A stretch of DNA of 64,000 nt from an uncultured Eubacteriales bacterium. Its GTDB lineage: Bacteria; Bacillota; Clostridia; Oscillospirales; Oscillospiraceae. A program made the position numbers and the translations under genes. The stretch is from the NCBI GenBank assembly GCA_900545585.1, contig UQZR01000009.1, positions 1 to 64,000 of the forward strand. Reading direction: 5' to 3'. The notes under the pieces are model-generated. The model was not told the origin of the DNA. It saw only the letters and a program-made list of their open reading frames with translations, and ran no database searches. Shown piece after piece: positions 18,385 through 27,550 of the stretch (the stretch's first letter is position 1; every line of letters starts with the position of its first letter).

Positions 18385-19583
18385 CGTATCCCTCTTTTCA
18401 ATAAGTAGTCCCGCGCATCGCGGGTCAGATGGTGGACGGGGTTGCCCATCTCCTCCATCTCCTGTATGGTCATGCTCAGCCCCATAAGAAGGCCGTGGTC
18501 CAGATCCTCGTACACCGCCTGCCGCAGCGTGTCCACGCCGTCGAAGTCGCGGCTGGGCTCGATATAGTCTGCCAGATAGATGATCTTCTCCAGCAGCGTC
18601 ATGTCCGGCTTGCCGGTGGTGTGATACCAGATGGCGTCGTACACCGCATCCTCCACGCCGAACACATCGCGGGCGATGGCCGCGCCGGTCTTGCTGTGCA
18701 GCAGCTTCAGCGCTTTCTGCTCCAGCTCGTCCAATTCGATGCCATACTGTGCACACAGTGCCAACTGCTCCGGCATATCCAGCTTCTTGGTGCAGTCGTG
18801 GAGCAGCGCCGCGATGCGCGCCTGGATCTCGTCACCGCCATAGCGGCGGGCCAGGCGCACCGCCTCCTGCTCCGTCCCCAGCACGTGGGGCATCCGCTTG
18901 GGCTTCAGATAGCTCAGTGCGATGGGTCTCAGCTCATCCGGCGTCAGCCCCGTCAGCGTTTTCTTCGTGCTGTACAGTCTCTCCCGCAGCACATAGCCGT
19001 ATACGGCGGGGGGCAGCAGGTCCGCGCCGCCGCCCTGAGCCAGCGCCTGACGCACCTCCGTGGAGGACAGCTCCACTCCCTGCGGATTGGGGATGACGGT
19101 CACGTCTGCGCCGAATTCCCGCTCCAAAAATGCCTTCTGTCGGGCAAAAACCGCTTCCTCACCATCTTTTCGGCGGCTGAATGCGCCGATGTGGGCCATG
19201 GACATCACCCGCTGCGGCTCCCGCCAATCCTGCAAGGTCAGGAACATATCCGACCCCATCAGAAGCCACAATTCGTCCTCCGGAAACTGGTTCTTCATCA
19301 TGCACAGTGTTTCCCACGAATAGCTGGGTCCTTCGCGCCGCAGCTCCACGTCCAGTACCTCGGCTTTTTTTCCCAGCTCCGCCGTGGCAAGCACCGCCAT
19401 ATCCCGCCGCTGGGCGGGCGACGCCGCCCCTGCCGGCAGGGCCTTGTGGGGTGGGATAAACGTGGGGATCAGCAGCAGCCTGTCCAGTGCCAGCGTCTCC
19501 ATGGCGGCTTTTGCCGCCGCGATATGCCCGATATGGGGCGGGTCAAATGTCCCGCCGTAGATGCCGATTTTCAACTCTCTCAC
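18381..19583 (-). CDS. nadD: Fused nicotinate-nucleotide adenylyltransferase (NadD) and HD phosphohydrolase (YqeK)
   Basis: Residues 1-200 form the NadD nucleotidyltransferase with GGTFDPPHIGH and the ISSTE-like VELSSTEVR motif. NadD makes deamido-NAD from NaMN and ATP. Residues 210-400 form an HD domain with HVLGTE, LLHDCTK, HSKTG and ADYIEPSR, matching YqeK, known elsewhere as an Ap4A hydrolase. In Bacillus the two are separate adjacent genes; here one 400-codon frame holds both, with no frameshift or internal start evident. Fusions of this kind are known in Clostridia. Confidence 0.93.
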   Translation of the reverse strand: MRELKIGIYGGTFDPPHIGHIAAAKAAMETLALDRLLLIPTFIPPHKALPAGAASPAQRRDMAVLATAELGKKAEVLDVELRREGPSYSWETLCMMKNQFPEDELWLLMGSDMFLTLQDWREPQRVMSMAHIGAFSRRKDGEEAVFARQKAFLEREFGADVTVIPNPQGVELSSTEVRQALAQGGGADLLPPAVYGYVLRERLYSTKKTLTGLTPDELRPIALSYLKPKRMPHVLGTEQEAVRLARRYGGDEIQARIAALLHDCTKKLDMPEQLALCAQYGIELDELEQKALKLLHSKTGAAIARDVFGVEDAVYDAIWYHTTGKPDMTLLEKIIYLADYIEPSRDFDGVDTLRQAVYEDLDHGLLMGLSMTIQEMEEMGNPVHHLTRDARDYLLKRGIR

Positions 19584-19622
19584 CCGCTTTCACAGGTATT
19601 TTTAATTTAAAAGTACCATTTC

Positions 19623-19943
19623 TCACGCCTGTGGCCTCTTGGCCTTCACCAGTTCGATCTTCCGCCGGCTCTTGTCGTGCTGCATGCGGTAGAGCACGAA
19701 CTTGCTGCCGATGACCTGCACCACCTCGCAGCGGGCGGCCACAGCCAGCTGCTCCGCCGCCTCGCGGGCGGTGAGCATGGAGTTCTCCAGCACGCGGCCC
19801 TTGATGAGCTCGCGGGCCTCCAGCGCATCGCTGACCTGCTTGACCAGGTTGTCGCCGATGCCGTCCTTTCCCACCTGCACGATGGTGTCGATGTCGTTGG
19901 CCAGGCCCCGCAGCTGGGCCCGCTGTTTGCTTGTCAGTTCCAT
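19623..19943 (-). CDS. yhbY: YhbY family ribosome-assembly RNA-binding protein
   Basis: The 106-residue CRM-domain protein starts MELTSKQRAQLRGLANDIDTIVQVGKDG and contains LENSMLTAREAAEQL and VVQVIGSKFVLYR, the usual KH-like RNA-binding core associated with the large ribosomal subunit. It lies 3 bases after rdgB. Confidence 0.92.
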   Translation of the reverse strand: MELTSKQRAQLRGLANDIDTIVQVGKDGIGDNLVKQVSDALEARELIKGRVLENSMLTAREAAEQLAVAARCEVVQVIGSKFVLYRMQHDKSRRKIELVKAKRPQA

Positions 19944-19946
19944 AGT

Positions 19947-20552
19947 TTACTTCTCCAAATGTTCGTTATTTGCCAGATACTCCTTCAATTCTGCCGCAAA
20001 CTTCCGCAGAGCGTTGCCGCGGTGAGAGATGGCGTTCTTCTCCTCCGCCGTCAGCTGGGCGAAGGTCCTGCGCAGAGACGGCACCAGGAACACCGGATCG
20101 TAGCCGAATCCGCCGTCGCCCATAGGCGCAAACGCGATGGCGCCGTGGCAGTCGCCCTCCGCCGTCAGCACGTCCCCGTTGGGGAAGGCGCAGACAATGG
20201 CGGTGTGGAAATAGGCGCTGCGATCCGTGGCGCCCCGCAGGTTCTGCAGCAGCAGACGGTAGCGTGCCGCGTCGTCGTCCAACCCGCCGTAGCGGGCGGA
20301 GTAGACGCCGGGTGCGCCGCCCAGCCAGTTGACGCACAGGCCGGAGTCATCGGCGATGGCCGGCAGGCCGCTGGCCTCCATGATGGCGTTGGCCTTCAGG
20401 GCTGCGTTCTCGGCGAACGTCTCCCCTGTCTCCTCCACGTCCACGTAGATGCCCAGATCCGCGGGCATCACCACTTCGATGCCCAGATCCGCCAGAACGG
20501 CCTGCATCTCGGCCAGCTTTCCCTTGTTATGGGAGGCAAGTACAAATTTCAT
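19947..20552 (-). CDS. rdgB: XTP/dITP diphosphatase (non-canonical purine NTP pyrophosphatase)
   Basis: RdgB/HAM1 removes ITP, dITP and XTP from nucleotide pools. The 201-residue protein begins MKFVLASHNKGKLAEMQAVL and has ALKANAIMEASGLPAIADDSGLCVNWLGGAPGVYSARY, GFGYDPVF and ISHRGNALRKF. ATG 20552 overlaps the rph stop, which rules out the longer frame. rph-rdgB adjacency is common in Firmicutes. Confidence 0.95.
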   Translation of the reverse strand: MKFVLASHNKGKLAEMQAVLADLGIEVVMPADLGIYVDVEETGETFAENAALKANAIMEASGLPAIADDSGLCVNWLGGAPGVYSARYGGLDDDAARYRLLLQNLRGATDRSAYFHTAIVCAFPNGDVLTAEGDCHGAIAFAPMGDGGFGYDPVFLVPSLRRTFAQLTAEEKNAISHRGNALRKFAAELKEYLANNEHLEK

Positions 20553-21274
20553 CGCAGTATATCTCCCAGCAGTTCTTTCTGTTTTCGGATGAGCTCCCGA
20601 TTTCCCTTGGCGCACAGCTCCACCAGTGCCTGCTGCTCCTGTAAGGAGAAGGCGCGGCCCTCGCCGGTACCCTGGATCTCGATGATCTCGCCCAGCTCGT
20701 TCATGATACAGTTCAGGTCCACCTGCGCCCGGCTGTCCTCGGAATACTGGAGGTCCAGCATGGGCGTGTCCGCCACGATGCCGGCGGACACGCCGGCCAC
20801 ATAGTGCCTGATAGGCATACGGCCTATGTCGCCGTCCTCCACCAGACGGCGGCAGGCCAGCGCCAGCGCCGCAAAGCCGCCGGTGACGCTGGCGGTGCGG
20901 GTACCGCCGTCGCCCTGCAGCACGTCGCAGTCGATGGTGATGGTGCGCTCCCCCAGCAGGGCCATGTCCACCGCCGCCCGCAGGCTGCGGCCGATGAGCC
21001 GCTGGATCTCGGCGCTGCGGCCGGACAGCTTCAGCTTGTCCACGTCGCGGCGGCTCCGCTCCCGGTTGGCCCGGGGCAGCATGGAGTACTCCGCCGTGAC
21101 CCAGCCGCGGCCCGGACGCACATGGGGCGGCACGCGGTCCTCCACCGAGGCGTTGCACAGCACCACCGTATCGCCGCAGCGGATGAGCACGCTGCCCTCC
21201 GCAAATTTCGTAAAGCCCGCCGTCATCTCCACGGGCCGCAGTTCGTTGTATTTCCGGCCGTCTGCTCGTTCCAT
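20549..21274 (-). CDS. rph: Ribonuclease PH
   Basis: RNase PH trims tRNA 3' ends by phosphorolysis. The 241-residue protein has the start RADGRKYNELRPVEMTAGF, RPGRGWVTAEYSMLPRANRERSRRD, the phosphate-site GDGGTRTASVTGG and DLNCIMNELGEIIEIQGTGEG. Two adjacent ATGs occur at 21277 and 21274; the second has better spacing (7 bases) to AGGAGG. Confidence 0.95.
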   Translation of the reverse strand: MERADGRKYNELRPVEMTAGFTKFAEGSVLIRCGDTVVLCNASVEDRVPPHVRPGRGWVTAEYSMLPRANRERSRRDVDKLKLSGRSAEIQRLIGRSLRAAVDMALLGERTITIDCDVLQGDGGTRTASVTGGFAALALACRRLVEDGDIGRMPIRHYVAGVSAGIVADTPMLDLQYSEDSRAQVDLNCIMNELGEIIEIQGTGEGRAFSLQEQQALVELCAKGNRELIRKQKELLGDILR

Positions 21275-21287
21275 CATCGCGCCCTCC

Positions 21288-22157
21288 TTACAGCAGCTCT
21301 CGGGTGAATTCCCTGGCGTCGAAGGGCCGCAGGTCTCCGATGCCCTCGCCAACGCCCACGAACTTCACCGGCACCTGCAGCTCCTGGGCAATGGCCACCA
21401 CGATGCCGCCCTTGGCGGTACCATCCAGCTTCGTCAGGATGATGCCGGTAAGCCCCGCCGTCTCCTTGAACTGGCGGGCCTGGATAAGGCCGTTCTGGCC
21501 TGTGGTGGCGTCCAGCACCAGCAGCGTCTCCTTGGCGGCGTCCGGCACCTCGCGGTCGATGATCTTCCGCAGCTTGGCCAGCTCGTTCATCAGGTTCTGC
21601 TTGTTGTGGAGCCGTCCCGCCGTGTCGCACAGCACCACGTCCACGTTACGGGCCTTGGCGGCCTGCAGCGCGTCGAACAGCACGGCGCCCGGGTCGGCGC
21701 CCTCGTGCTGGCGGACAATATCCACACCGGCGCGGTCTGCCCAGATCTCCAGCTGGTCGGCAGCGGCGGCGCGGAACGTATCACCGGCACACAGCAGTAC
21801 CTTCTTGCCCTCACTCTTGTAGCGGGCGGCCAGCTTGCCGATGGACGTGGTTTTGCCCACGCCGTTGACGCCGATGATCAACACCACGCTTGGCTGGGTA
21901 CTCAGGTCCATGGACGGGTCGCCCACGTCCAGCTTCTCCGCCAAAATATCGCGGAGAGCGTCCTTCACCTCATCGGCACGGCCCAGCAGCTTCTGGCTCA
22001 CCCGCTTGCGCAGCTGCGCCACCGTATCGGCGGCGGTGGCCGCGCCGATGTCCGCCAAGATCAGCGCTTCCTCCAGTTCCTCATAAAAGTCGTCGTCCAG
22101 CCTGTCAAAGGTCATGGACGCCAGCCATGCTTCCTTGAATTTCTTGAAAAATCCCAT
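21288..22157 (-). CDS. ftsY: Signal recognition particle receptor FtsY
   Basis: FtsY is the GTPase that docks the SRP-ribosome complex at the membrane. The 289-residue form lacks the long acidic N-terminal region of E. coli and starts MGFFKKFKEAWLASM, an amphipathic helix. It has G1 GVNGVGKTTSIGKLA, DTFRAAAADQL, G3 DTAGR, G4 TKLD and the terminal GVGEGIGDLRPFD. It lies 10 bases after smc. Confidence 0.96.
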   Translation of the reverse strand: MGFFKKFKEAWLASMTFDRLDDDFYEELEEALILADIGAATAADTVAQLRKRVSQKLLGRADEVKDALRDILAEKLDVGDPSMDLSTQPSVVLIIGVNGVGKTTSIGKLAARYKSEGKKVLLCAGDTFRAAAADQLEIWADRAGVDIVRQHEGADPGAVLFDALQAAKARNVDVVLCDTAGRLHNKQNLMNELAKLRKIIDREVPDAAKETLLVLDATTGQNGLIQARQFKETAGLTGIILTKLDGTAKGGIVVAIAQELQVPVKFVGVGEGIGDLRPFDAREFTRELL

Positions 22158-22167
22158 ATGGACCTCC

Positions 22168-25100
22168 TTATTTGATCTTCAGCTCCTTGGCCATGTCGTT
22201 GAGATTGATGGTGAGGATGCGGCTGACGCCCTTTTCCTGCATGGTCACGCCGTACAGCACGTCGGCCTCCTCCATGGTGCCGCGCCGGTGGGTAATGACG
22301 ATGAACTGGGTCTTACCGGCGATGCGCCGCATGTAGCGGGCGTACCGCACCACATTGGCTTCGTCCAGCGCCGCCTCGATCTCGTCCATGACGCAGAACG
22401 GCGTGGGATGTACCTTCAGAATGGCAAAGTACAGGGCGATAGCCACGAAGGCTTTCTCGCCGCCGGACAGCAGCGTGATGGTCTTGAGCTGCTTACCCGG
22501 AGGCTGCACCTTGATCTCGATGCCGCAGCTGAGGATGTCGTTCTCGTCCTCCAGCTCCAGCTGGGCCTTGCCGCCGCCAAACAGCTCCAGAAACGTCTCC
22601 TGAAAGCTCTCATTCAGCAGCTTGAACTGCTGGCCGAAGATCTCCGTCATCTGGCGGGTCAGCTGCTCGATGACGCCGTTGAGCTCCTCCTTGGCCTTTT
22701 CCACGTCGCTGCGCTGCTCCGAGAGGTAGGTATAGCGTCCGTTGACCCGCTCGAATTCCTCGATGGCCCCGATGTTCGGAGGGCCCAACGCTTTGATCTC
22801 GCGGTTCAGCTCCGCGATGCGGCGGGTGGCCTTGCTGACGCTCTCCAGCTCCACCCGCTGTTCCAGCGCGGCGCTGTGGCTCAGCTCGTAGTTCTCCCAC
22901 AGCTTGTCCAGCAGCTGCTTTTCCTCCATGGCGCTGCTCTCCAGCTTCCGCTGGAGGCGGCTCTCCGCCTGAGTAGCGTCCAGCAGCGCCTCGTTGAGCT
23001 GCCGGCCCTCGCGGCTGAACTGCTCGCGGCGGGCCTCCAGCGCCAGCTTGTCCCGGGCCAGCTGCTCCAGCTGCTGCCGCAGGGCAGACATCTGCTGCTG
23101 CAATTCGTCCAGACGGGTCTGGCGCTGGGCGATCTCTGCCGCCGCCTTCTCATTGTCGGCGCGGAACCGCTCCGCCAGCTGGTCGCGTCCGGCGCGGTCG
23201 GCGGCCATGTCCTCCTGCACGCGGCGCAGCTCCTCCGCGCCCCGCAGGGCCGTCTCCTTCTCCGCCAGCAGCGCCGCCTGTGCCGCCTTCTTCTCGCTGA
23301 CCGTCTCGGCCAACCGGTCGCCGGCGTCGTTCAGGTCCGTCTGCCCAGCCAGCTTCTCCTGTGCCTGACGGCGCAGGGTCTCGGCGTTGGACTCCGCCTG
23401 TTCAATAGCCGCCTGCACTTCCCTGATACGGGCTTCATCCTCGCTGTCGCGGCGGTCGAAGCCCGCCAGCTCCTGCTCCATGCTCTCGCAGCTCAGGCGC
23501 AGGCTGTCCAATAAAATGTCGTAGTGATCCTGGCGGGTCTGGAGGGTCAGTACCTCGCTCTCCGCCTTGTGCTGCTGGTCACGCGCCACCTGTAACTCGT
23601 ATTCCGCCTTCTGCAGATCGCGCTGCAGGTCCTCCGCCTGCTGGGCGGCGGTGCAGAGTTGGGCGCGCATGCCGTCCTGTCTGGCTGTCAGGCGCTCCAG
23701 CTCGTTGGCGCGGGACAGCACGCCCGCGCTGCGGCTGACGGAGCCGCCGGTCATGGAGCCGCCGCGGTTGATGACCTGACCGTCCAGCGTCACGATGCGG
23801 AAGCCGTTGCGAAATTTCCGCGCCATGGCAATGCCGCTGTCCAGATCCTCCACCACCACAGTGCGACCCAGCAGGTTCCGGAAGATGTTGTCATATTGGG
23901 GATCATACGTCACCAGACGGCTGGCGACGCCCACAAAGCCGTATTCTCCGGCCACGTTGTCCCGCAGCTCCTCACCGCGGATGGCGGTAAGGGGCAGGAA
24001 TGTGGCGCGGCCGCCGTCCCTCTGCTTCAGAAAGCCGATGGCGGCCTTGGCGTCCTCCTCCCGATCCACCACGATGTTCTGCAGTCCCGCGCCCAGTGCG
24101 ATCTCCAGCGCCAGCGCGTACTCCTGCTTCGTGGTCATCAGGCCAGCCACAGGGCCGTGTACGCCCCGCAGGGCGTTCTTCTCCGCCGCCTGCATCACGG
24201 TCTTGACCGCCTTGGAGAAGCCCTCGTACTCCTTCTCCATCTCCGTCAGAAGGCGGATGCGGTCGTCCAGCGCGGCGGCATCCATGGTCAGCTTCAGCTT
24301 GGCCGCAGCAGCGTCCTCCGCTTTTTTGCGGCGGCTGTCCATCCGCAGACTGTGGCCCTGGATGACATTCTCCGCCGCCTGGGCCTCCTCCTGCGCATCC
24401 CGCAGGGCGCGGCGGTTCTCTTTGCTCTCTTTTTCGCTGTTTTCCAGCTTTTCCCGTGCCTCGGCCAGCTCCTGTCCTACCGTCTGGCGGCGCTGGGCGA
24501 TCTCGGCGGCGCCGGCGGTAATGGCGGACAGCTTCGCCCGCCCGTCGGCGGCGGCGGCCACGGCCATGGCCTCCTGCGCCCGCAGGGTCTCCACGTCCTC
24601 CGCCGCGTCCTTGGCGCTGTCGGCCAGCTCCTGAGCCTGACGCAGCAGCTCGTCAAGCTGCTCCTGCATCCGGGCCATCTGCCGGTCGATCTCCGCCACG
24701 CGGGCCAGCTTGCCGTCGACCTGGCTCTGTATGCCGCTGCGGCGGCTGTCGCTGTCGGCCAGCTCCTGCTCCAGCCGGCGCAGGGACTCCTCGTTGTGGG
24801 CCACGCCGGTGCGCAGCACCGCCATGGCGGACTCCTCCTCACCGGCGGCAGTCTCCAGCCCGCTGACCTTGGCGCGCAGGGCCTCGGCGTCCATATCGTT
24901 CTGCCGTACCTGCTGGCCGCAGCGCTCACCCTCCTCGTAGGAGGCGTCCAGCGCGATCTGGGCCTTGCGGCACTCCTCGGCGGCCAGCTCCGTGTCCGCC
25001 TCCAGCTTCACCTTAGCGGCGCGGATATTTTGCAGCTGCTCCAGCCACACGGAGATCTCCAGCACGCGCAGCTCGTCCCGCAGCACCAGATACTTCTTGG

Positions 25101-25746
25101 CCGTCTCCGCCTGCTTGCGCAGAGGCTCCACTTGTAATTCCAGCTCGGCGATCTTATCGTTGATGCGCACCAGATTCTCCTGGGTGCGCTCCAGCTTGCG
25201 TTCCGACTCCTCCTTACGGTGGCGGTACTTGCTGATGCCCGCCGCCTCCTCGAAGATCTCGCGGCGCTCACCGCTTTTTACGGACAGGATCTCGTCGATC
25301 TTGCCCTGTCCGATGATGGAATAGCCCTCGCGGCCCATGCCGGTGTCCATGAACAGCTCGTTCACATCCTTGAGCCGCACGGACTGCTTATTGATGTAAT
25401 ACTCCGACTCGCCGCTGCGGTAGTAGCGGCGGGTGACCGCTACCTCCGCCTCGTCGCGGGCAGGGAAAATGTGCTCCGTATTGTCGATGACCAGCGTCAC
25501 CTGTGCGAAGCCCATCTGGTTCCGCGTCTCCGTACCTCCGAAGATCACATCCTCCATCTTGGCGCCGCGGAGCTGGCGGCTGTTCTGCTCGCCCATGACC
25601 CAGCGGATGGCGTCGGAGATGTTGGATTTGCCGGAGCCGTTGGGCCCCACGATGGCGGTGATGTCCTCGCCGAAGTCCAGCACCGTCTTATCGGGAAACG
25701 ACTTGAACCCCTGAATTTCCAGCGCTTTTAGATAGATAGGGCTCAC
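22168..25746 (-). CDS. smc: Chromosome segregation protein SMC
   Basis: SMC dimers with ScpAB compact and separate origins. The 1192-residue protein has Walker A GPNGSGKSN near residue 32, two long coiled coils around a hinge (about 500-680, including NRGGSMTGGS), the ABC signature LSGGEKAFVAIAL and Walker B FCVMDEIEAALDEANV. The start is a GTG at 25746; the AAAGG before it leaves little spacing, so initiation may be weak, but no better in-frame start exists. It is the first gene of the run down to rsfS. Confidence 0.96.
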   Translation of the reverse strand: MSPIYLKALEIQGFKSFPDKTVLDFGEDITAIVGPNGSGKSNISDAIRWVMGEQNSRQLRGAKMEDVIFGGTETRNQMGFAQVTLVIDNTEHIFPARDEAEVAVTRRYYRSGESEYYINKQSVRLKDVNELFMDTGMGREGYSIIGQGKIDEILSVKSGERREIFEEAAGISKYRHRKEESERKLERTQENLVRINDKIAELELQVEPLRKQAETAKKYLVLRDELRVLEISVWLEQLQNIRAAKVKLEADTELAAEECRKAQIALDASYEEGERCGQQVRQNDMDAEALRAKVSGLETAAGEEESAMAVLRTGVAHNEESLRRLEQELADSDSRRSGIQSQVDGKLARVAEIDRQMARMQEQLDELLRQAQELADSAKDAAEDVETLRAQEAMAVAAAADGRAKLSAITAGAAEIAQRRQTVGQELAEAREKLENSEKESKENRRALRDAQEEAQAAENVIQGHSLRMDSRRKKAEDAAAAKLKLTMDAAALDDRIRLLTEMEKEYEGFSKAVKTVMQAAEKNALRGVHGPVAGLMTTKQEYALALEIALGAGLQNIVVDREEDAKAAIGFLKQRDGGRATFLPLTAIRGEELRDNVAGEYGFVGVASRLVTYDPQYDNIFRNLLGRTVVVEDLDSGIAMARKFRNGFRIVTLDGQVINRGGSMTGGSVSRSAGVLSRANELERLTARQDGMRAQLCTAAQQAEDLQRDLQKAEYELQVARDQQHKAESEVLTLQTRQDHYDILLDSLRLSCESMEQELAGFDRRDSEDEARIREVQAAIEQAESNAETLRRQAQEKLAGQTDLNDAGDRLAETVSEKKAAQAALLAEKETALRGAEELRRVQEDMAADRAGRDQLAERFRADNEKAAAEIAQRQTRLDELQQQMSALRQQLEQLARDKLALEARREQFSREGRQLNEALLDATQAESRLQRKLESSAMEEKQLLDKLWENYELSHSAALEQRVELESVSKATRRIAELNREIKALGPPNIGAIEEFERVNGRYTYLSEQRSDVEKAKEELNGVIEQLTRQMTEIFGQQFKLLNESFQETFLELFGGGKAQLELEDENDILSCGIEIKVQPPGKQLKTITLLSGGEKAFVAIALYFAILKVHPTPFCVMDEIEAALDEANVVRYARYMRRIAGKTQFIVITHRRGTMEEADVLYGVTMQEKGVSRILTINLNDMAKELKIK

Positions 25747-25839
25747 CCCTTTCGCAATTGCATACTATAACTAAATTAGTATACAACGGAAGCCCTCTAT
25801 TTTCAAGAAAAAACCGTGAACGCCGCCGAAAAAAATGCA

Positions 25840-25875
25840 AAACGTGGAGGGGACGGCCCGCCGCCCCCTCCACGC
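25840..25875 (-). terminator. Terminator downstream of tepA
   Basis: On the minus strand CGTGGAGGGG pairs with CCCCTCCACG and is followed by TTTT and then a seven-T run. It separates tepA from smc. Confidence 0.75.
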
Positions 25876-25876
25876 C

Positions 25877-26596
25877 CTATTCCTCCCGCCGCCGGTCCAT
25901 CTGGCGGTACAGACTGTCCAGCGCATCGGACAACCCGCCCACGTGGTCGATGATGCCCAGCGTCACCGCCTCCTCGCCGTACAGCACGGTGCCCACATCG
26001 TTGGCCATATCGCCGGAAGCCAGCATCAGCTGGCGGAAACGGTCCTCGCTGATGTGGCTGTGGGCCGCCACAAACTTCACGATGCGCTCCCGTATCCGCT
26101 CGAAGTAGCGGTATGTCTCCGGCGCGGCGATGACCGTACCGGACATACGCACGGGGTGGATGGTCATGGATGCGGTGTGGGCAATAAACGTCTCCTTTCC
26201 GCACACCGCCAGCGGCACGCCGATGGAGTGACCGCCGCCCAATACCAGCGTCACCGTGGGCAGGCGCATCCCCGCTACCAGCTCCGCGATGGCAAGACCT
26301 GCCTCGATATCGCCGCCTACCGTGTTCAGAAGCAGCACCAGTCCGTCCACCTCGTCCGACTCCTCCAGTGACGCCAGCAGCGGCAGCACGTGCTCATATT
26401 TGGTGCTTTTCGTATTGTTGGGCAGCACCATGTGGCCCTCCACCTGCCCCACGATGGTGAGGCAGTGTACCGTGCCATGGCGGTTCTTTACCACGGCGGA
26501 ACCCATATCCACGATCTGCTGCGTGGCCTGCGGGGACGGCTCCTGCTCCTGGCCTCCCTCTGGCGACGCCTTTGCTCTGCTTGTCTCGTCTGTCAT
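25877..26596 (-). CDS. tepA: ClpP-like serine protease of the TepA family
   Basis: The 239-residue protein has the ClpP/crotonase fold: LNTVGGDIEAGLAIAELV (oxyanion region), GGGHSIGVPLAV with the likely nucleophilic Ser, and MTIHPVRM with the likely His. The length exceeds ClpP, and the first 35 residues are polar and probably disordered. TepA of Bacillus is a ClpP paralogue tied to protein secretion or spore germination and has no ATPase partner gene beside it, as here. ATG 26596 has GGGAGG at 8 bases; the longer upstream frame runs through tRNA genes and is not coding. Confidence 0.85.
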   Translation of the reverse strand: MTDETSRAKASPEGGQEQEPSPQATQQIVDMGSAVVKNRHGTVHCLTIVGQVEGHMVLPNNTKSTKYEHVLPLLASLEESDEVDGLVLLLNTVGGDIEAGLAIAELVAGMRLPTVTLVLGGGHSIGVPLAVCGKETFIAHTASMTIHPVRMSGTVIAAPETYRYFERIRERIVKFVAAHSHISEDRFRQLMLASGDMANDVGTVLYGEEAVTLGIIDHVGGLSDALDSLYRQMDRRREE

Positions 26597-26874
26597 GCTC
26601 CGCGCCTCCCTTTCTCCGGTAGGATGCGCAGGAGAGCATTTTTTATCCCCGACTGCGCAAAAAGAGACGCGCATTTGAGACGGGATTTTGTGGCTGCCCA
26701 CAGGTTTGTCGTCCGCGCGCACCGCATACCTCCAGAAAAGGAATGTGTGTAAGGGACATCTTTGCCGGTTTTCCCCTGCGCGTTCAATCAGGAGCCGCCG
26801 TTGGCAGCTCTGATTTTTGCTTTGCAAAAACCGGCAGGCACCAAAAGAGAGCCACCCAAAGGGTGGCTCTCTTT
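26597..26874. other. Non-coding spacer with nested inverted repeats between tRNA-Lys and tepA
   Basis: No convincing gene is present. A 10-bp inverted repeat (TGCCGGTTTT at 26763-26772 with its complement ending at 26836) encloses a smaller imperfect stem (TCAGGAGC and GCTCTGA). Next to it, 26841-26876 is a long near-perfect hairpin (CCAAAAGAGAGCCACCC with its complement) that starts inside the tRNA CCA. The latter is probably the tRNA operon terminator or a processing signal. Confidence 0.5.
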
Positions 26875-26876
26875 TG
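26841..26876 (-). terminator. Hairpin following the tRNA operon
   Basis: CCAAAAGAGAGCCACCC and GGGTGGCTCTCTTTTGG pair across a three-base loop. On the minus strand it directly follows the tRNA-Lys acceptor stem and ends in CTCTTTT. Confidence 0.65.
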
Positions 26877-26877
26877 G

Positions 26878-26950
26878 TGCCTCGTCGGGGATTCGAACCC
26901 CGGACACCCTGCTTAAAAGGCAGGTGCTCTGCCGACTGAGCTAACGAAGC
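26878..26950 (-). tRNA. tRNA-Lys (TTT)
   Basis: The reverse complement folds into a cloverleaf: acceptor GCTTCGT with ACGAGGC, anticodon arm CCTGC-CTTTTAA-GCAGG giving anticodon TTT, and T arm GGTTCGAATCC. CCA is encoded at 26875-26877. Confidence 0.95.
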
Positions 26951-26988
26951 ATATAAAAAGGATGGCGGGCCATCCTTGTCATCGGTGG

Positions 26989-27060
26989 CAGGGATGGCTG
27001 GACTCGAACCAGCGGATGAGGGAGTCAAAGTCCCTTGCCTTACCACTTGGCTACACCCCT
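26989..27060 (-). tRNA. tRNA-Gln (TTG)
   Basis: Acceptor AGGGGTG pairs with CATCCCT; the anticodon arm AGGGA-CTTTGAC-TCCCT gives anticodon TTG; the T arm is GGTTCGAGTCC. CCA is encoded. Confidence 0.94.
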
Positions 27061-27117
27061 GTGTGGAAAAGCAGACGAGGGATCGGGATCTTCTCCCAAT
27101 CCCTCATCTTCTTGTGG

Positions 27118-27192
<75 letters not shown>

Positions 27193-27241
27193 ACATATAC
27201 ATCCGTCTGGGATCGCGCTGACGCCCCGCAGGGAAAAATGG

Positions 27242-27315
<74 letters not shown>

Positions 27316-27330
27316 ATACTGTCAAGTTGG

Positions 27331-27402
27331 AGCGGGTGACGGGAATCGAACCCGCATCCCCAGCTTGGAAGGCTGGTGCCCTGGCCATTGTGCTACACCC
27401 GC
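27331..27402 (-). tRNA. tRNA-Gly (TCC)
   Basis: Acceptor GCGGGTG pairs with CACCCGC; the anticodon arm CCAGC-CTTCCAA-GCTGG gives TCC. It is the first gene of the five-tRNA operon. CCA is encoded. Confidence 0.94.
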
Positions 27403-27434
27403 ATACGCCCTCCGCTCAAATCGTCAGCTCGGTT

Positions 27435-27464
27435 ATAATACCACAATTGCCCCGCATCTGTCAA
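27435..27464 (-). promoter_or_regulatory. Promoter of the tRNA operon
   Basis: On the minus strand TTGACA (27459-27464) and TATTAT (27435-27440) are 18 bases apart and lie about 30 bases before tRNA-Gly. Confidence 0.75.
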
Positions 27465-27550
27465 GAATAAAATCGAAAAACCGAAAAATGATTTTGCATG
27501 ACGCCGCCACGCCCTGCAAATACTACCCAAAATGATCGGGAGGTATCGCT

